From Syngnathus acus (lineage: Eukaryota; Chordata; Actinopteri; Syngnathiformes; Syngnathidae): a DNA stretch of 64,000 nucleotides. The stretch lies in NCBI RefSeq assembly GCF_901709675.1, contig NC_051097.1, positions 9,092,039 to 9,156,038 on the forward strand, written 5' to 3'. Below the pieces are notes generated by a model, which was given only the letters and a program-made list of their open reading frames with translations, searched no databases and had not been told where the DNA came from. Below, in pieces: positions 35,601-48,864 of this stretch; position 1 is the first letter of the stretch, and each line of letters starts with the position of its first letter. The position numbers and the translations under genes are program-made.

Positions 35601-38600
35601 AACTTTATCGACAACTCTAACAGGCCGCTGATCATTGATGAGTTGGATGGAGATGTTGACGGTGTGTTCGACTGTGTTTCTTTCCTCCTTCCTGCCATTG
35701 ACTTTGTAGACCACAATTTGAAAAGCAAAATAATCTTTTTTAGTCTCGCTGTCATCGTGGACGTACATCATCCTTTCTTCGATGATATCCTGATTGGTGA
35801 AAGCTACGATGTTGTCATTTATGGAGGTCAAGTTGGAGAGGTCGATTCTCCTCAGTAGACCGTGTCTCGGATGCGCCGTGATGCTGTAGTGAACCTCGCG
35901 GTTACTGGCGATGTTCGTAAAGAGAATATTTTTCGTAATGATTTTACTTCCTCCTTCCACAACGAACATGCCTTTGTTTACGACGGTGAAGTCAGTTGAC
36001 TCGGCTCTGATGTGGATTCGGAAGTCCAGACTTGAGTTGGCGAGAGTAGAAATCACCTGAAAGCTACAAATGTCTCTCGTGTCATCGGGAGACTTAGCTA
36101 GCAACTCGTACGTCACTAAGCCATCTGTGATATTCTTCTGGCTGAAAATGGAGTCAATTTTTAGAAGTTTATCGATGAGAAATAGCTGACCTTTCTTGGG
36201 TTCTGTTAGAAGTCTGAAATAAAGGTCACTCTCGTTCAATTTGACCCCCTTGGTAATCACATGAAAGTCTTCAGGAGTGACAACAACTTTGAGAACACCG
36301 TTGACCTCCATCTTGCTTCTTGTGACCTTAAAATGAATCCATCGTACCACGATCGGAAACACGAGTTCTTCTGTCGCAAATGACCCAATGCTGACATTAC
36401 ATCGGAACCCGTCGGTGATGTTCTGAGGTTGGATACCACGGTAAGTGCTGACGTACCGGATCTGTTCTTGTTCTAGAAGTTTCTGAGAGAAGGATTTCGT
36501 TGGTTTCCATTTGCTACTTTGGTGTAAACGTTGGAGCTCGCCATATTGGGGCAGCTCTGTGACATGATAGAAAATCTCCACAGGCTGATCAGCAACATTA
36601 ATTTGTACTGCAAGATGATTGGTGGTGATGAGCGACGTTCCGCCCTGGTTCACTTCCAGTCCGGTGTGGTTCACCAGTTTGTACTCAAGCTCCACTGCAA
36701 CAATCCTCAAAATGACTGTCGTGCTGAACTGAAAAAAATCGGAATAGTTGTGAAGCATCCAATCTCCATTTTTGCTTTTTTTTTTTAGTGACTACAAGAT
36801 TTACCTTCTGACCATCGCTGACCCTGAGTGCCATTCTGGAGGTAGACACCCCCGTGTGGACAAAGCTAATCTTACCCTCTTCCAGATCATGCAGGGAGAA
36901 CACTTTAATAACCCTGGAGAAATTATACCAACATATTTTGCAAAGACTTTGGACTACACTGGAAATCCACAAATCCAACCAACCTGTCCGGGTGATCTTC
37001 ATGTTCAAGATGTCCGGCCTCCACAAAGTTTCCCATGGAGTTGAAGACCAAGTCGGCTTGACTGCTATCAGGGTCTGATACGTTGAGCATATCTCTTGTC
37101 AGCTGGGAATATTTCCGATGTATACGTCAGTCGTTCAAGTTTGATCAGATCATCACGTGCTCGCTCGAATTTTGTCCAGGAACTATTTGATGCCTACCTG
37201 CCGTTTGGTATTTTGAAGAATATTAAAAATATTTCCACGTGGTAGGCTGAGAACCGGCGCATCATTAATAGGACTGATGTTGATGTCAAAACGATACAGG
37301 TGATGCTCCCTCAGATACGCAGGAAGCTTCTTGTTGGAGCTTGAGAAGATGGAGAACGTAAAGTAGTCATGGAGATCCTCTGAGCCGCTATGAACGTACA
37401 TCACACGACCCTGCCAGAGGTCAAGCATGCTAAAGGTCAAGTCTGTCTCCTCTCCCTGGACTGGGACTGCTCCCTCTTTGGGATCTTCAGGACTGGGGTC
37501 AAGCTGCAGATGGCCGTGAACTGCCCGTTCCTCAATCCGGAACATGAACTCGGATGGATGCAAACCCAACTTTGTAAAATCAAAATTCACCTGAAAGATT
37601 CGAACAATTGCTTTAGTATCGATTTATTAGGGAAAGACCGAAGACAGTTAAGTACCTTGATATGCTTGGGCTCCAACGGTGCCCAACTTCCTTCTGCAAC
37701 CTCGAGGCTTCTCAATAACAGGACGTTGGAGTCGTCGCCATCACTTTGCGTTGTCAATGTTTTCAAGAGAGCTTCCGCTGTCTGCAGCTGGGGGGCGCTG
37801 TTGCCATTAAATGACACTGGAACGATATGAAAAGAGGCATTCTCGATTGATCGTAAATCTTATGTTTTACCAGAGATTAGCTAAATTGGCTAAAACTGTA
37901 TATGCTAGCACTTCCTGGTAAACTTTAAACTAACGGACTTGGTCTGCCCCCCCCGTGTAAGAGTGCTAATGCCTTTTATTGACTGGGCCTGTCAATGTGC
38001 TGTGCGCTCTGCACATTTTACCTGCAATCCAAATTCAATAATGGCAGCTAATGCACTCCGGAGTGGGCCATCCGAATAGTTTTCTGCCGCTAATTAGTTG
38101 ACCTAAATTGGACTTTTAGCTGACGGAGGTTGTGGCCTGAATTGGACTTAGCCAGGTTTAGAGCAGAATGACAAAATATGTTGATTTTTGCAGTTGTGGG
38201 GTAGAAATGCACCACATGATATTGAGAGCTATTTTTTTGAGATTATCAAAATATTAGAAACATTTGTGCAGATATTACATCATACCATTTTCAACAGGAG
38301 CAATGTATTCCTTTCGGGTTGCCAATGTGTTTAACATGAACACATTTGTAAAGACCAATGCGGACTTGGACTATATTGATTTGACCTAAAACGCATCGGC
38401 AATGGAGCGATGCTGTCCATTAGACACTGTGAATGTGGGTCAACTAACTTTGAGCATCCTGAGTCGGTCGCCAGGCAATCACAGGGAAAATTTTTACAGT
38501 CTTCGGTTCAGAATACCTGTAGAGAATTTACAGAAATACAGGCCAAGACTCGAACCCAGAACCCCTGAACTGTGAGTCAAATATGCTAACCACTATTTCA

Positions 38601-39197
38601 CCATGTTACTTATGACTGACAGAACCACTCAGTCAGCAAACTGAGGTAGCTGCTTGTCGCCTCGAAGCTTATAAAACTCCTGTCAGTCTGGCTAATCTTC
38701 TATTGTGTGGATTACCGTATTAGTAATGGAACAGCACTCACACACCTCGAGTTTATCCAAGTTTTTCCTACAATTAGTCAAATGAATGGAAACACTGGGG
38801 GAAAGTTGCTCATTGCATGTGATTATAATCACATTTTTAAAATTAAAATTGTTTCAAGGGATGGATGCCGCAGTCGGATTTAATAAATTAACTCGGATTA
38901 TAAAACAGGATTCATCGAAATTAACTTCTTTCAAATGTGAAAGAACATAAAGTCAAATGTTAAAAAAAATGTTATCAACTCAATGTAGATTTTAAGTGCA
39001 ATTTGCAAGTGTGGGTTATAAAAAAATAAGGGTCTTACAACTGACCCTAAGACAGGAAATGTAAATTGTTTGACATACTTTCACAGTGCAAAACTGAAGG
39101 TCAAATAGACATGATGCTTCTCTAACACCTTACCTGCATAAACTTGTCCTGTGGAAATGAGCAGCAGCAGAAGCAGCTCAGCCACTAATCGTCCCAT
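29604..39197 (-). CDS. CSPG4-like transmembrane protein lacking laminin-G domains
   Basis: Twenty-one exons in transcript order: 39197-39134, 37816-37656, 37590-37198, 37102-36984, 36913-36805, 36728-35415, 35241-35149, 35042-34548, 34490-34356, 34255-34064, 33999-33817, 33726-33550, 33475-33277, 33193-33062, 32954-32779, 32711-32519, 32458-32287, 32202-31836, 31769-31617, 31544-30963, 30710-29604. They give 2171 residues, all in phase. Residues 1-21 are a signal peptide (MGRLVAELLLLLL...). A long row of CSPG repeats follows, with recurring SFTQEDL, YVHDGSE, VNDQPP and HGxL motifs, then a His/Pro-rich stalk, one membrane helix (about 2018-2042) and a 129-residue tail ending QYWV, the PDZ ligand of CSPG4/NG2. 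CSPG4 is a surface proteoglycan that binds matrix and growth factors. The two N-terminal laminin-G domains are absent: exon 2 joins the signal peptide to a short linker and the first CSPG repeat. It is most likely a CSPG4 paralogue. Confidence 0.9.
35393..35413. repeat. (AAT)n microsatellite abutting a splice donor
   Basis: The repeat lies immediately inside the intron after CSPG4-like exon 6. In transcript sense the donor is CAG|GTTATTATT. Confidence 0.85.
38430..38606 (-). mobile_element. tRNA-derived SINE-like repeat
   Basis: On the minus strand, 'tagtggttagcat' resembles an RNA polymerase III A box and 'gggttcgagtc' is a near-consensus B box, about 35 bases apart as in tRNA genes. The rest ('accaggcaatcacaggg'-type text) matches the style of dispersed fish repeats. 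It lies in intron 1 of the CSPG4-like gene. There is no tRNA cloverleaf good enough to call a tRNA gene. Confidence 0.5.
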
Positions 39198-41204
39198 TGT
39201 TACTTGCGCTCTAAAAAGTCTCAAATAAGTGCAACGTCTGCCTTTTTTGCACAAGTTTAGTCCATCGTTGGTGTCTTTGCATGTTATTTGCAGCGAGTGA
39301 CAGGCTGCTGGATTTGTTTGACTGCCTCGGAAAAAAAAGGGGGAAAGAGTACCTGTGCTTGTGGGCGTCACTGTGCCAAAAATATTCTCCTTGTTATAGC
39401 GGATGTAGTGCCCCATATGACCACAAGGGGACAGGGTTATCCCAAATACTGATACAAAATCGCAACACAAAATTTGAATTATTTTGGTGTTCTTCTTTGC
39501 ATTGTCGATTTATTTTTTAATATTAAATTACGAATTATTGGTGTTAGGTGACAAACATGAAGTTAGCCTTCTCTAAAATATTAACTGAGTGGCAAACCGC
39601 TAGGTGGTGCTGTTAACAATGTTTTGAACATTTAACAGATTCAGTGACAAAAACTAAGGTCATTTATTTTATTTATTTTTATTCTCATGATGGATTGAAA
39701 CATCAAACAAGAATGATAATTATTGACCAACATAACCTTAAAACATTTTTTTTTTTTTACAAAATTAATTAAAGCACATTCAACTACAACAAACAGTCTT
39801 AAGATTGTTAAATTGTTAGGTATCGACAATTTTCCCATGTCAGCTAATCGCGCTTGTTTAACCCAAAACAGCCTCCAATTGACACGAGTAAAGGATTCAA
39901 ATGTACAAAAACGATTTGTAAAAATCATAATAGCAACAAGCTTCAAAAGAGAAAGTGAAAAAGGGGAGCCCTCCAGCACCTGATGCTAAGTTTCAGCTTG
40001 AAGGAGTACGTGCCATCAAAAGCTCTGAAAGAACACTTTTCTTCTTCACATTCCGCTCAGCTCGTGCATGAGAGGAGAGCTTTTTTTTTTTCTTTTTCCA
40101 CCCCCTTCCAGCTTGAGTTCCCATGATGTTGAATAATAGAGAGTGCCGCCTGCTTTCTTAAACGGAGAGGTCACACCCAAAATGGGTCACAGTTCAGCCG
40201 GTGTGATGACGAGCGCGCTGGTGTGTTTTAATGAGCGCGGCTCCCACACAGGGAGGATTAACGTCTTGTCCTTAAAGGCTGCAAAGACAACACACTAAAA
40301 ACAATAGCTTTTCTTTTCCATTTTTCCCTCTTCCTCATTAAGTCCTTTCTCAGCATAGGAACCCATTTGTAAGGGAAATTCTGAAGCGGAAGGGCAATTA
40401 TTATTCTTTTCCAGCAATAAAAATAAAATTTTAAAAGGTGCCGGTAGTAGCAGCAGCCTCAAATTTTATTAGCTGTTATGAGATTAAACAAAAGTCAGCC
40501 TTTCTTGTACTTCTGTTTGTGATGCTGTTTAAAGTCACTCAAAATGTTTTGCTGCAGTGAAGTGAGCTGAGTCAAAATACCCAATAATAGTAGGTAGCGA
40601 ATCTAGGAAGCACCAGGCTTGAGGATGAGCCCAAACGGATGACGCACTGAGGCCTATTTTAATACAGCGGCTAAAGCAACAAAAACAAAAAACACAGCTG
40701 GAAGGACAAAGCTACTTGTTCAAGTACTTAAAATACAAAGTGGACCTAGCTGCGAGGAACACGCAAGCGTCTGCCGCCCTCTTGGAAAAATAATGCGTGG
40801 CTTCCTTTTCTCTTTGCACTTCCCATCCTTCCTTCCTCACCTTTGAAGAGGGGTCATTCGAGGACCCCCATTTCGAGTGGCCCAGCTCCCGAATCCGGAG
40901 TCTTGTATGATAAGACAAACTAGCATAAAGGGCTACATAACTTGCATGATAATTGCTTATTGCAGAGGATAAAGAATATATACCTGTGAGTATTGTTATA
41001 TTTTATTTTTTATATTTTATGTCTTGATGCACTTTTCAAATGCGGTGAAACACTGCCACATAGCATTTAGCATTGTTTTTTTTTAGCATTAAGCTTGGTG
41101 GACCGAAGGCAAAGCGATTTGGTTATTTTAAACACAAAAAAAACAATTTTTTGTTTTGTGTATATTTTGCTAGTAACTTCAACTGTTACTTTCAGTGCAT
41201 TTTG

Positions 41205-41290
41205 AACAGAGAGTGCCATCTAGAGGAGTAAAATAATACTACAGATTCATGAAGCAAATTTGAAGCTTCGTTTTCCCTATCACTTTACCC
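41205..41290. repeat. Dispersed repeat with CTCF-type motif, copy A
   Basis: 'gccatctagaggagt' followed by 'caaatttgaagcttc' and 'tcac' also occurs, in the same order and spacing, at 54119-54196. This shows a dispersed family. On the minus strand, 41213-41226 reads CCTCTAGATGGCAC, which fits the CTCF core. Confidence 0.6.
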
Positions 41291-42776
41291 ACCTGTAATA
41301 TCTGAATCCTTTTTTCAAAAATGAAAAAGAAACTGAGATGGACTTCAGCTCACCTTTGATCCTACAGGACAAGGTCTATAAAAATATTAATGGATGGATG
41401 AATGGAAAAACCTTTCAATCTCACACATTGGTCCATTAGCCCAAACCTCCGCACAGTCGTTGCTCAGCTGCGAAAAAAGGAAGTAAACAAAAACAAGAAA
41501 AAGGCACCTATGCAAATGAATGAGTCACTCTAAAGAGAAAAAAAAAAAAGAAAAACGTTATGGAAATATGGATAAAATCATGCGGGGGCTCTTGCGTAAA
41601 GCTTGGCCTGAGTATGCAGTCCATTTCCAGCATAAATACTGTAATTGAGTGACACAACCGTTTTCTATTTATGAAGTGGTTGCATAAGAGCGGAAAGAGA
41701 GAAAAGGCCCATATTTCAGACGGGGGGAAAAAAAAGAAGAGCAAAAGGAGGTCAGAAAGAGGCAGGAGAGTGAGCAGATAGTATTGCTACACTGCTCGCT
41801 TTGTTCTACGTGCGTGAGGCGCCATGTTTCGGGGAACTTTGCAGATATTTGATATATTTCTCGCTTGCAACTTGATGCTTAAAGCAGCTGTTGACGGGCA
41901 ACCTTTTCTCGTTTTCCGGATGTATTTGTGTGTTTTTTTTTAATTGTGCAGTTCCGCCACTAGAAATATGCTTGAAAAAAGAAAAAAAAAAAAAGGAAAT
42001 CTGCAGAGTCAGTGTTCTGAGTGACAGGAAGGGAGCAAGCAAGGAAAACCACTAGTGGTTCTCTTTTGTTTTTATTCTCCAAATGGAAAGATTGTGAAAT
42101 GGAAGCGGGCATAGACATAAGCCAGGGGGTCTCCCTCATTTTAAATACAAAACGGCGGTGGTCCTTTCACCTCTCCATCCTCCAGATCAGCTCCGAAAAA
42201 CATTTGGCCCCAGCTGCCCATCTGACCCTCCGCCTTAGTTAACATCGTTAAAGTGAAACTTTGTCTGAATCACCGCGTCTGTCTGTAGTCAAAACAAGAG
42301 CTCAAGCCAACAAAACAAAAAGGACACGCATGGTGCATCGCATTGACTTCCACACCAGGCACAAAAAAAATGACCTTTGAGAAGACTGTTTGTTCTATCA
42401 GGACCCCATGAGTCACCTTTTTTGTGATTTAGTAACAGTAAATACATTTAAAAATCACGCCCTCTCCCTGAAGCAAATGTCCAGGCTCCCGTTGCAGTAG
42501 CTTTCTTCTGATCTTTTCCCATGCAGCATCTAACTGGATTATGAACGCTGATACAATTTCCCAGTGTACAGTTCACTCGCTAAAAGCTAATTTTATAGAC
42601 TGGCTGGCTCTTTTGTATTCCTGGGACCAAACCGCTTCCAGCTAATGTGGTTGAATTTAAAAGGGAATGTGGGTGTCTGGAAAACACATTAGAAGGAGAC
42701 TCCCTGGAAAATAGCCCAAATGAGATGTTTTACTTGTTTTATTACTCAGTATCATTTTAGCATCATTGGAAAATGA

Positions 42777-42836
42777 ATAAATAAATAAATATAAAAATAA
42801 AATAAAATAAAATAAAATTTTAAAATAAAATAAAAT
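42777..42836. repeat. (AAAAT)n / (AAAT)n microsatellite
   Basis: Runs of aataa/aaataa units with one interruption, in intergenic DNA. Confidence 0.9.
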
Positions 42837-45070
42837 ACAACTATGAACATAGTTCAGTAGCAATCTGCGATTATGCTATTTTTGCTACATCATTAGATGA
42901 AAATAGATCTTGAATTCAATTCATATAAGCGCTAACAACCCCCAACTATAGTTTGGCCCTCAAATACACACACGGTCAGGTCAGGGGGGGGAGGTTCAAG
43001 AAAGAGCCAATTGTACTGTTGAGCTAATTAGCAGTCATGGGTCAGGAAAAAAAACACCTAAACAGGGTCAAGGGGTGAGACTGTATTTTAGTCATCAACT
43101 GAGTTGATATGAATCAGCCATTGTTGCCACCCAAACTGAGTCTTGTTGTTATGCTGGGCTCTTTTAATACAGGAACTGCGTGAGCGTCATATGGGCTATT
43201 TCTTCCTAAAATTTACCAACACCAATTGCACAGCATGCCGTGATTAGATTCTGTGGAGGCCAGTGAAACATTTGGAGTGATTCCAAAAGTGATGTACCGC
43301 TAATAGAGATTAGCGTGTGTTTTGTTTGAAAGCCAACAAAATGTCTCACTTGTAATATGAATCTTACCCAGCGGCCAGTAATAACACATCTTGCACAATA
43401 CAATTTTGTTTCCGTTCAGGAATACCTGTTGAAAATTGGAAATGTACATTTTTTTTGTGATTAATCTTTTGCTTGAGTGATGAATCACTCCCACGGGAGA
43501 ATCACAAGTGGGCATATCGCTCTAAAACAAAAACAAGTCTTCCCTTGTGCGTCCCAGATTCACATCCCAATCAGCATTAAAAATGAACTCGGGTCGTCCC
43601 TTCCATGCCAAGAAACAATTTCAAAACCAGTACGTGGATAATAAATGTCTATCCGCGGTTAGACTCGACAAAACATTTCAGGATCGCGGCATTTTGTGAA
43701 ACTCAACCATAATGATGAATATTTGTTACCCACTCGAGGCCTTAAACCGCAAATTGTGTCGACTTTTTTTGAGTATCAGTTACGGAATATTCCCCCCCTA
43801 GAAAATAAAAAAAGCATCTGCAAATGCACTCAGAGGAGCCCCCCTGCCATAACAAACTGACATCTGAAGAAGACAAAGTGGCGGGAATGAGCGGATCACA
43901 CGCAGACGCAGACAGACAGGAATGTTTGTCCTTGCTCGTTAGTGACGCACTATTTGTTGTTGTGCTCTGCTGCCGTGCACTTATTGTTGCGGGAGGGACA
44001 TTTTGCACTTGTTTGGCGAGGAGGAAGAGGAGGAGGGCGAGTAAGGGACAGAGGGAGGGGTTTTGTTTTGAGAATGAAAAAGTCGAGGGTGTTCTCTTTT
44101 CGGTTTCCTCCTTTCCCTGAAAGACCCCCCACCCTAGGCCTGATCCGTCTCCCTTTGCCACCGTGTCTTTCCTGTACAGACCTCAGACCTGTTCCCACAC
44201 AATGTGGGACATCCCCCCCTTGGAAAGCACACGTAAGCAAAAAAAAAAAAATAAAAACATGTTTTTTTTTTTGAAATCAGCTTAATCAGTTTTTGCCTTT
44301 TTTGTCCTTCAGCCATTTTTATTGGCTTACATTTCTGTTGCCAGCTTTGGCCGAGCCCATTAGGGATTACTTAGGCTGTATTATGATTCATTTGAGCCAA
44401 GGAGGACAGATGTCCAATATTTTTCAAAAACCTAAATATTTACGCTCATCCATGAGTTCTGTTTCATATGTGTGACCATTAGATTCATAAAAAAAAGTTA
44501 ACATCCTTCAACTGCTGCATATTACGCAAGCGCTTGGCAAGGGTGTTGAAAAAAAAAAGCCTTGAAAAGTGCGGGCTAAGATCGAAATCGAGAAAGGAAC
44601 ACAAAGCTCGCTTCCTGTTTGTGTCACATTCAAACTCCTCCCCGTCCATTTCCATCCCAGGGGTTTGTTTGATTGTGCACCTGCAACGAAACGGCTGGCG
44701 TAAACAATTTGAAGGGGGCTCGCCTCTTGACTGGCCTTGCAACGTTTCTACTGGGCAACAACACGTGCGCCGAAACAATACTTAGGGCTGAAAACAAGAT
44801 GGATGAATAGAAAGTACAGGATGCATATGGAGGCCTTTTGCATTCCTTTCTTTTAGTTTGTATGATGTCACCGCAAAGCGTTTAGAAGTTGTATTCATCT
44901 CATTATGAAGAGGAATGATAAGAATGTTGCTCCAGCTGCCGTTTGTTATCAAACAATGAAGCTGGTTGACAATGATGGATGTGGTTAAAAATAATAATAA
45001 TAATAATCACAGTCGGCACCTGTAAAGAGGATTGAGTTACATCTGCCCAAAAATATTTTTGGGTCAGGAT

Positions 45071-45125
45071 GGGCGAGTATCGATAAGTATCGGTACTGAA
45101 GTATCGGTACTCACGATGGGGATCG
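45071..45125. mobile_element. Possible transposon-end fragment with inverted ATCGGTA motifs
   Basis: 'gagtatcgataagtatcggtactgaag' is followed by 'tatcggtactcacgat': short inverted GAGTATCG / CGGTACTC blocks. Such blocks often mark DNA-transposon remnants in fish. No full element is visible. Confidence 0.3.
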
Positions 45126-45264
45126 AGGTTATTTTACAAGGAATTAAAATTTAGGATAAGAAAAATTGCCATTCATGTCATGCATTTGAAAGGAAATGTT
45201 CTTTTCTTGACATTCATTTGGCTTTTTTTTTTTCTTTCTTTTCTCTGCAAACACTGTTATTTTT

Positions 45265-45530
45265 AAACTGTCCATACTTCCCTCCACCTTGTCGAATGGA
45301 CCTCAAGTCTAGCTAACAAAAACCAGCCCCAAAACATTCTGCCCGCCACTGCCATATTTTTCTCTAGGTGTGGTATTCTTTTGATCTTTTCGCCCAAAAT
45401 ACCTTTAAGAATTATGGCCAGAAAGTCCAGCCTTGGTTTCAGTGGACTGTAATAAAATCTTGCAAACACATGTGGGAAAATGTGTTCTGCTCTGATGAAA
45501 CCAAGGTTGAGCTCACCGTGATTGACTAAC
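45265..45530. mobile_element. Rearranged Tc1/mariner transposase remnant
   Basis: On the + strand near 45460-45510 the translation contains ENVFCSDETKVEL, the block around the first catalytic Asp of Tc1-like DDE transposases. On the minus strand near 45265-45360, frames contain GGQNVLGLVF and VEGSMDS-like text with breaks, resembling the later GGxxMxWGxF...VEGxMNS block. The two parts are in opposite orientation, so the copy has been inverted internally and is broken by stops and frameshifts. It is a dead element. Confidence 0.55.
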
Positions 45531-45842
45531 GCACCCCGCCCTCCAAACATCTCACCCACAATCCTGACGTGACGGAAAATGAACGCTTTGACATTTTTGG
45601 GGTAATTTTTTGGACTTACTAACAACGGTGCATTTTCTCATTGTGTGAAGTCCTGAATTCGGCTGCTACATTCCTTGGCCCGCTTCCCGAACCTTAACAG
45701 CTATGTCCGAACCTCAAAATATACCCAAAACTAAACCCAGACCGGATTGTTAACCTCAAAACCCAAGTGACATTATCAAGATGACGTTTGACAGAAAGTG
45801 GCGACTCAACAAAACAAAATGAAATTTTCATCTGAGTCCCCT

Positions 45843-45861
45843 ACACACACACACACACACA
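45843..45861. repeat. (CA)n microsatellite
   Basis: Uninterrupted CA dinucleotides in intergenic DNA. Confidence 0.9.
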
Positions 45862-48800
45862 AACACTGTACATGCACATACTGCTAAGTGCACACATATA
45901 CTTCCCACCCGCTTCATCTTGGCGAAGCACCACATCTGCAGACAGTGTAGGAGTGGTTTACAGTAAAAACCACTCGAGCTCCAGTGAAATTACAGAACTA
46001 AATCAAAACACTTGCAGGCTGCACTCAATCCCAGATGGACTGTGCCTTGTGTTTTTATGAAGCATGTGGGCAGCTCACATCCTATACGCTGACCTTTCCT
46101 GCCTTTAATACTTTATAGGGAAACGGCATCAAGTGTAAGGGGAAGGAATAAAATGCAAGACTAGGAGACAAACAAGGATCAACAATCTTGAATATGATAT
46201 CAATAAGGTCAACTTGTAAATATTTTTGCCCTTTTCAATTTCAACCATAGCGATCAAGTTGGACAAAATAAAAATAAAAATACTGGTTTTGTGATTATGA
46301 GAGAGGAAAAAGCAATTTGGTGCTGACAAACAAAACAGTCTTGCCTCGCTTTGATGAAATAAAAAGGTAAGCATAAATTCAAACGTGACCACTTTCAATT
46401 CATCTTGACTGACCTCCATTTGCAGGCATGTTCTCTATAATGCCATAAAATATAAAATTCCAAAAGCTATCCGTGTTCTCTTAATGGTCATTACATTATT
46501 CAATAACTCAAAAATGTTTTTTTTTTTGGACCATAGGAAATCCAAAGTTTTCTTTCCACTCATAAATTAAATTTTTGTTTGGACAATAGGACAATCTTTC
46601 CACAGAGGATGTCAGGCAAAGTGTGTTTTGTACATTTGCCAATGTGAAAGTTTGTATGTTTTTGTGGCAACCCGCTTCCATCCTCAGAGGATATCTGTGT
46701 GTGTGACATGGAAGTTAAGGCTACATGCAGGAAACGAGCCCTCTGTCCCCCATCGTCATCCATCAAAAGCAAACACGAGTGGCGAGTTGAAGGTGTGGAA
46801 AGTGGAAGAGGAACAAGAAGGTGATCCGTCATTATCCGGAGAGCGGGAACAAGCAATATGTTCCGCAAATGAACATTTCTAACATTTAAGATGAAGTGAT
46901 TCAAGTCAAATCTGACCATGCTGCTTTGGAAAAAAAAAATAAAAAAATTCTGCTGAATCAGCATGGTGACAAAATGAACCAGTCGATAAATTGAGCTAAT
47001 GTTTCTGTTGAATGGAATTAGCTTGCCTTTATATTCCACAGACATCTATATGTGTGTCGGCGTAACCATGACAACCACACCCTGATATTTCTCCTAAAAA
47101 TTGATGAATTGAGACAGATTACTGCAGTGATTTATGTCCACATATTATCCATCCACCAGCTTTGGCTGTTTTTCCCCGCCAATGCTTTTCTTTAGTGTGT
47201 GAAAGGGATCCACAAAGTTGCTATAGAAACTCACGTTGGAGGTCAAAGAGGTCCCGCAGAGAGATGGGTCACTTCCAATAAAGAAGAGAACGGGCGGACT
47301 AATCGGTGAATGGTGCCCAACTGTTTGAGGCTATTTCTGTGGAAGAGAGGAGTGATGAGTGTGCACGTATGATTCATCTTCCAGTCAAATCTATCTTTAC
47401 TTTTTCTGTTGACCAAAACAAGATTATGCAGAAACTCAAATCACCTCTCGGAAAATGTGAATTGATAAACCTAATATTTCCATTCAATATGAAATCCATA
47501 CCCAGCTGCTGCCTCCAAATAACCGGCGGCTTCATATTTTTACGAGCTCTTGGCTATTTTTGTGCTGCAAAGTGAAAAACACGGATGATTGGCCGTGTAT
47601 TGTCTGAATGCAGAAAGGGTCGGGGGGCTTCCAGTAGCTGTGTCTGAGCTTTTACTGGAAGCCTGTGAGTCACCCGTCTCACCCCCCTCCCCCTTCCTCC
47701 AGGCCACCTAAACAACCCCCACCCAAGCCCCCCCCCTCTCATCGGGACTATCTCCTCACTTGTCACCCGTTGCAGGTCAGCCATGAAAATAAACACCAAA
47801 GTGCAGCTATAGTGAACGCATTCTTCACAAGAAAAGAATTCCACACTAAAAGCCACATTCGACCCCGCCCCTCCTTTTCCCAAATTGCGGGGGTCCCTCT
47901 CCCACTCTTCACCGCCCCCCCGTACCCACATCGTAATGATCTCACCCAGCTGTCATTGTGATCCCACCGGCACTCACGACAGCACAGGCAGATGACATCA
48001 TTTGTTTTGTCAGTGATTACGAGAAATGCACAACGATTCAAAACAAAATCACTTCGGGAAAAATTCTATGCTGTTAGGTTGACAATATCCTTGAAGTGAA
48101 GAATGGCGTTACAGTCAACAAGTCAAAAACCCTCGAGGTGAAAACTCAGCCGGAAGATGCAATGTGTTCACAATCCACACTCAGCCAGTGAAGTGAGTGG
48201 CGTAGGAGTTGGTTTATTGTAATGACTTGGAGTCAGAGAGCATCTATTCTCGCCATGAACAACATGTGTCACAATGGAGGCGTCAGCGATCGAAAGCATG
48301 AATGCATCCCACAACCTCGGACATACGACGTAAAACTCTGGTTATGCAATGAGAATGCAAACCAGTGGATAAATCTGGGATGAGGTTTTGTGGAAAGGGG
48401 AATTGTTTAATGATCAGAATCTAGGCCAGATTGGAAAGCTGGATGGAATTTTTTTTACCTGCTGGGAGCTCAGTCAGCAGAAATGACCAAACATATCCCT
48501 GTTGTTGGAATATGTAAAAATCAAACTGTTGGCCAAGGTATTATTGGATTGACTGCAGCTATCAGCTCTCTTGGCAGTTAATCCCTTTCAAAGCCCGACT
48601 GGTTACTTGGAAAAAGCCAATATAGTGTTATTACCATTCTAACCACTTCCCATCAAGTTTACTTTTCACTTTTATATGCAATTCTCAAACTATTGTGATA
48701 CTTACCACTGGAGACCTTGAAATATTGTCAATAAAATGCATTGGGTATTTTTTTGCAAACATTTCATTTAACACTTCAAACACACAAACAAATCCATTGC

Positions 48801-48864
48801 ATCCGGAAAGCGTCTCACAACTGAAACACTGACGTCTATCGGTGAAAAAAGGGACTGCTGGCCA

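Larger units (their letters stand above)
39198..48840. other. Intergenic region between the CSPG4-like gene and rasgef1b
   Basis: Nearly 10 kb with no exon I can support on either strand; the open frames are short and low in complexity. It contains a repeat carrying a CTCF-type motif (41205-41290), an (AAAAT)n tract (42777-42836), an ATCGGTA inverted motif (45071-45125), a Tc1 remnant (45265-45530) and a (CA)n run (45843-45861). The two flanking genes are divergent, so both promoters' upstream elements should lie here. Confidence 0.6.

Noticed and set aside
38540-38606. tRNA gene
   Set aside because: A/B-box-like motifs are present but no proper cloverleaf or acceptor stem; better explained as a SINE.
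43742-44274. Several overlapping open frames of about 100-140 residues
   Set aside because: Pro/Lys-rich low-complexity translations on both strands, none with a family match or splice context.
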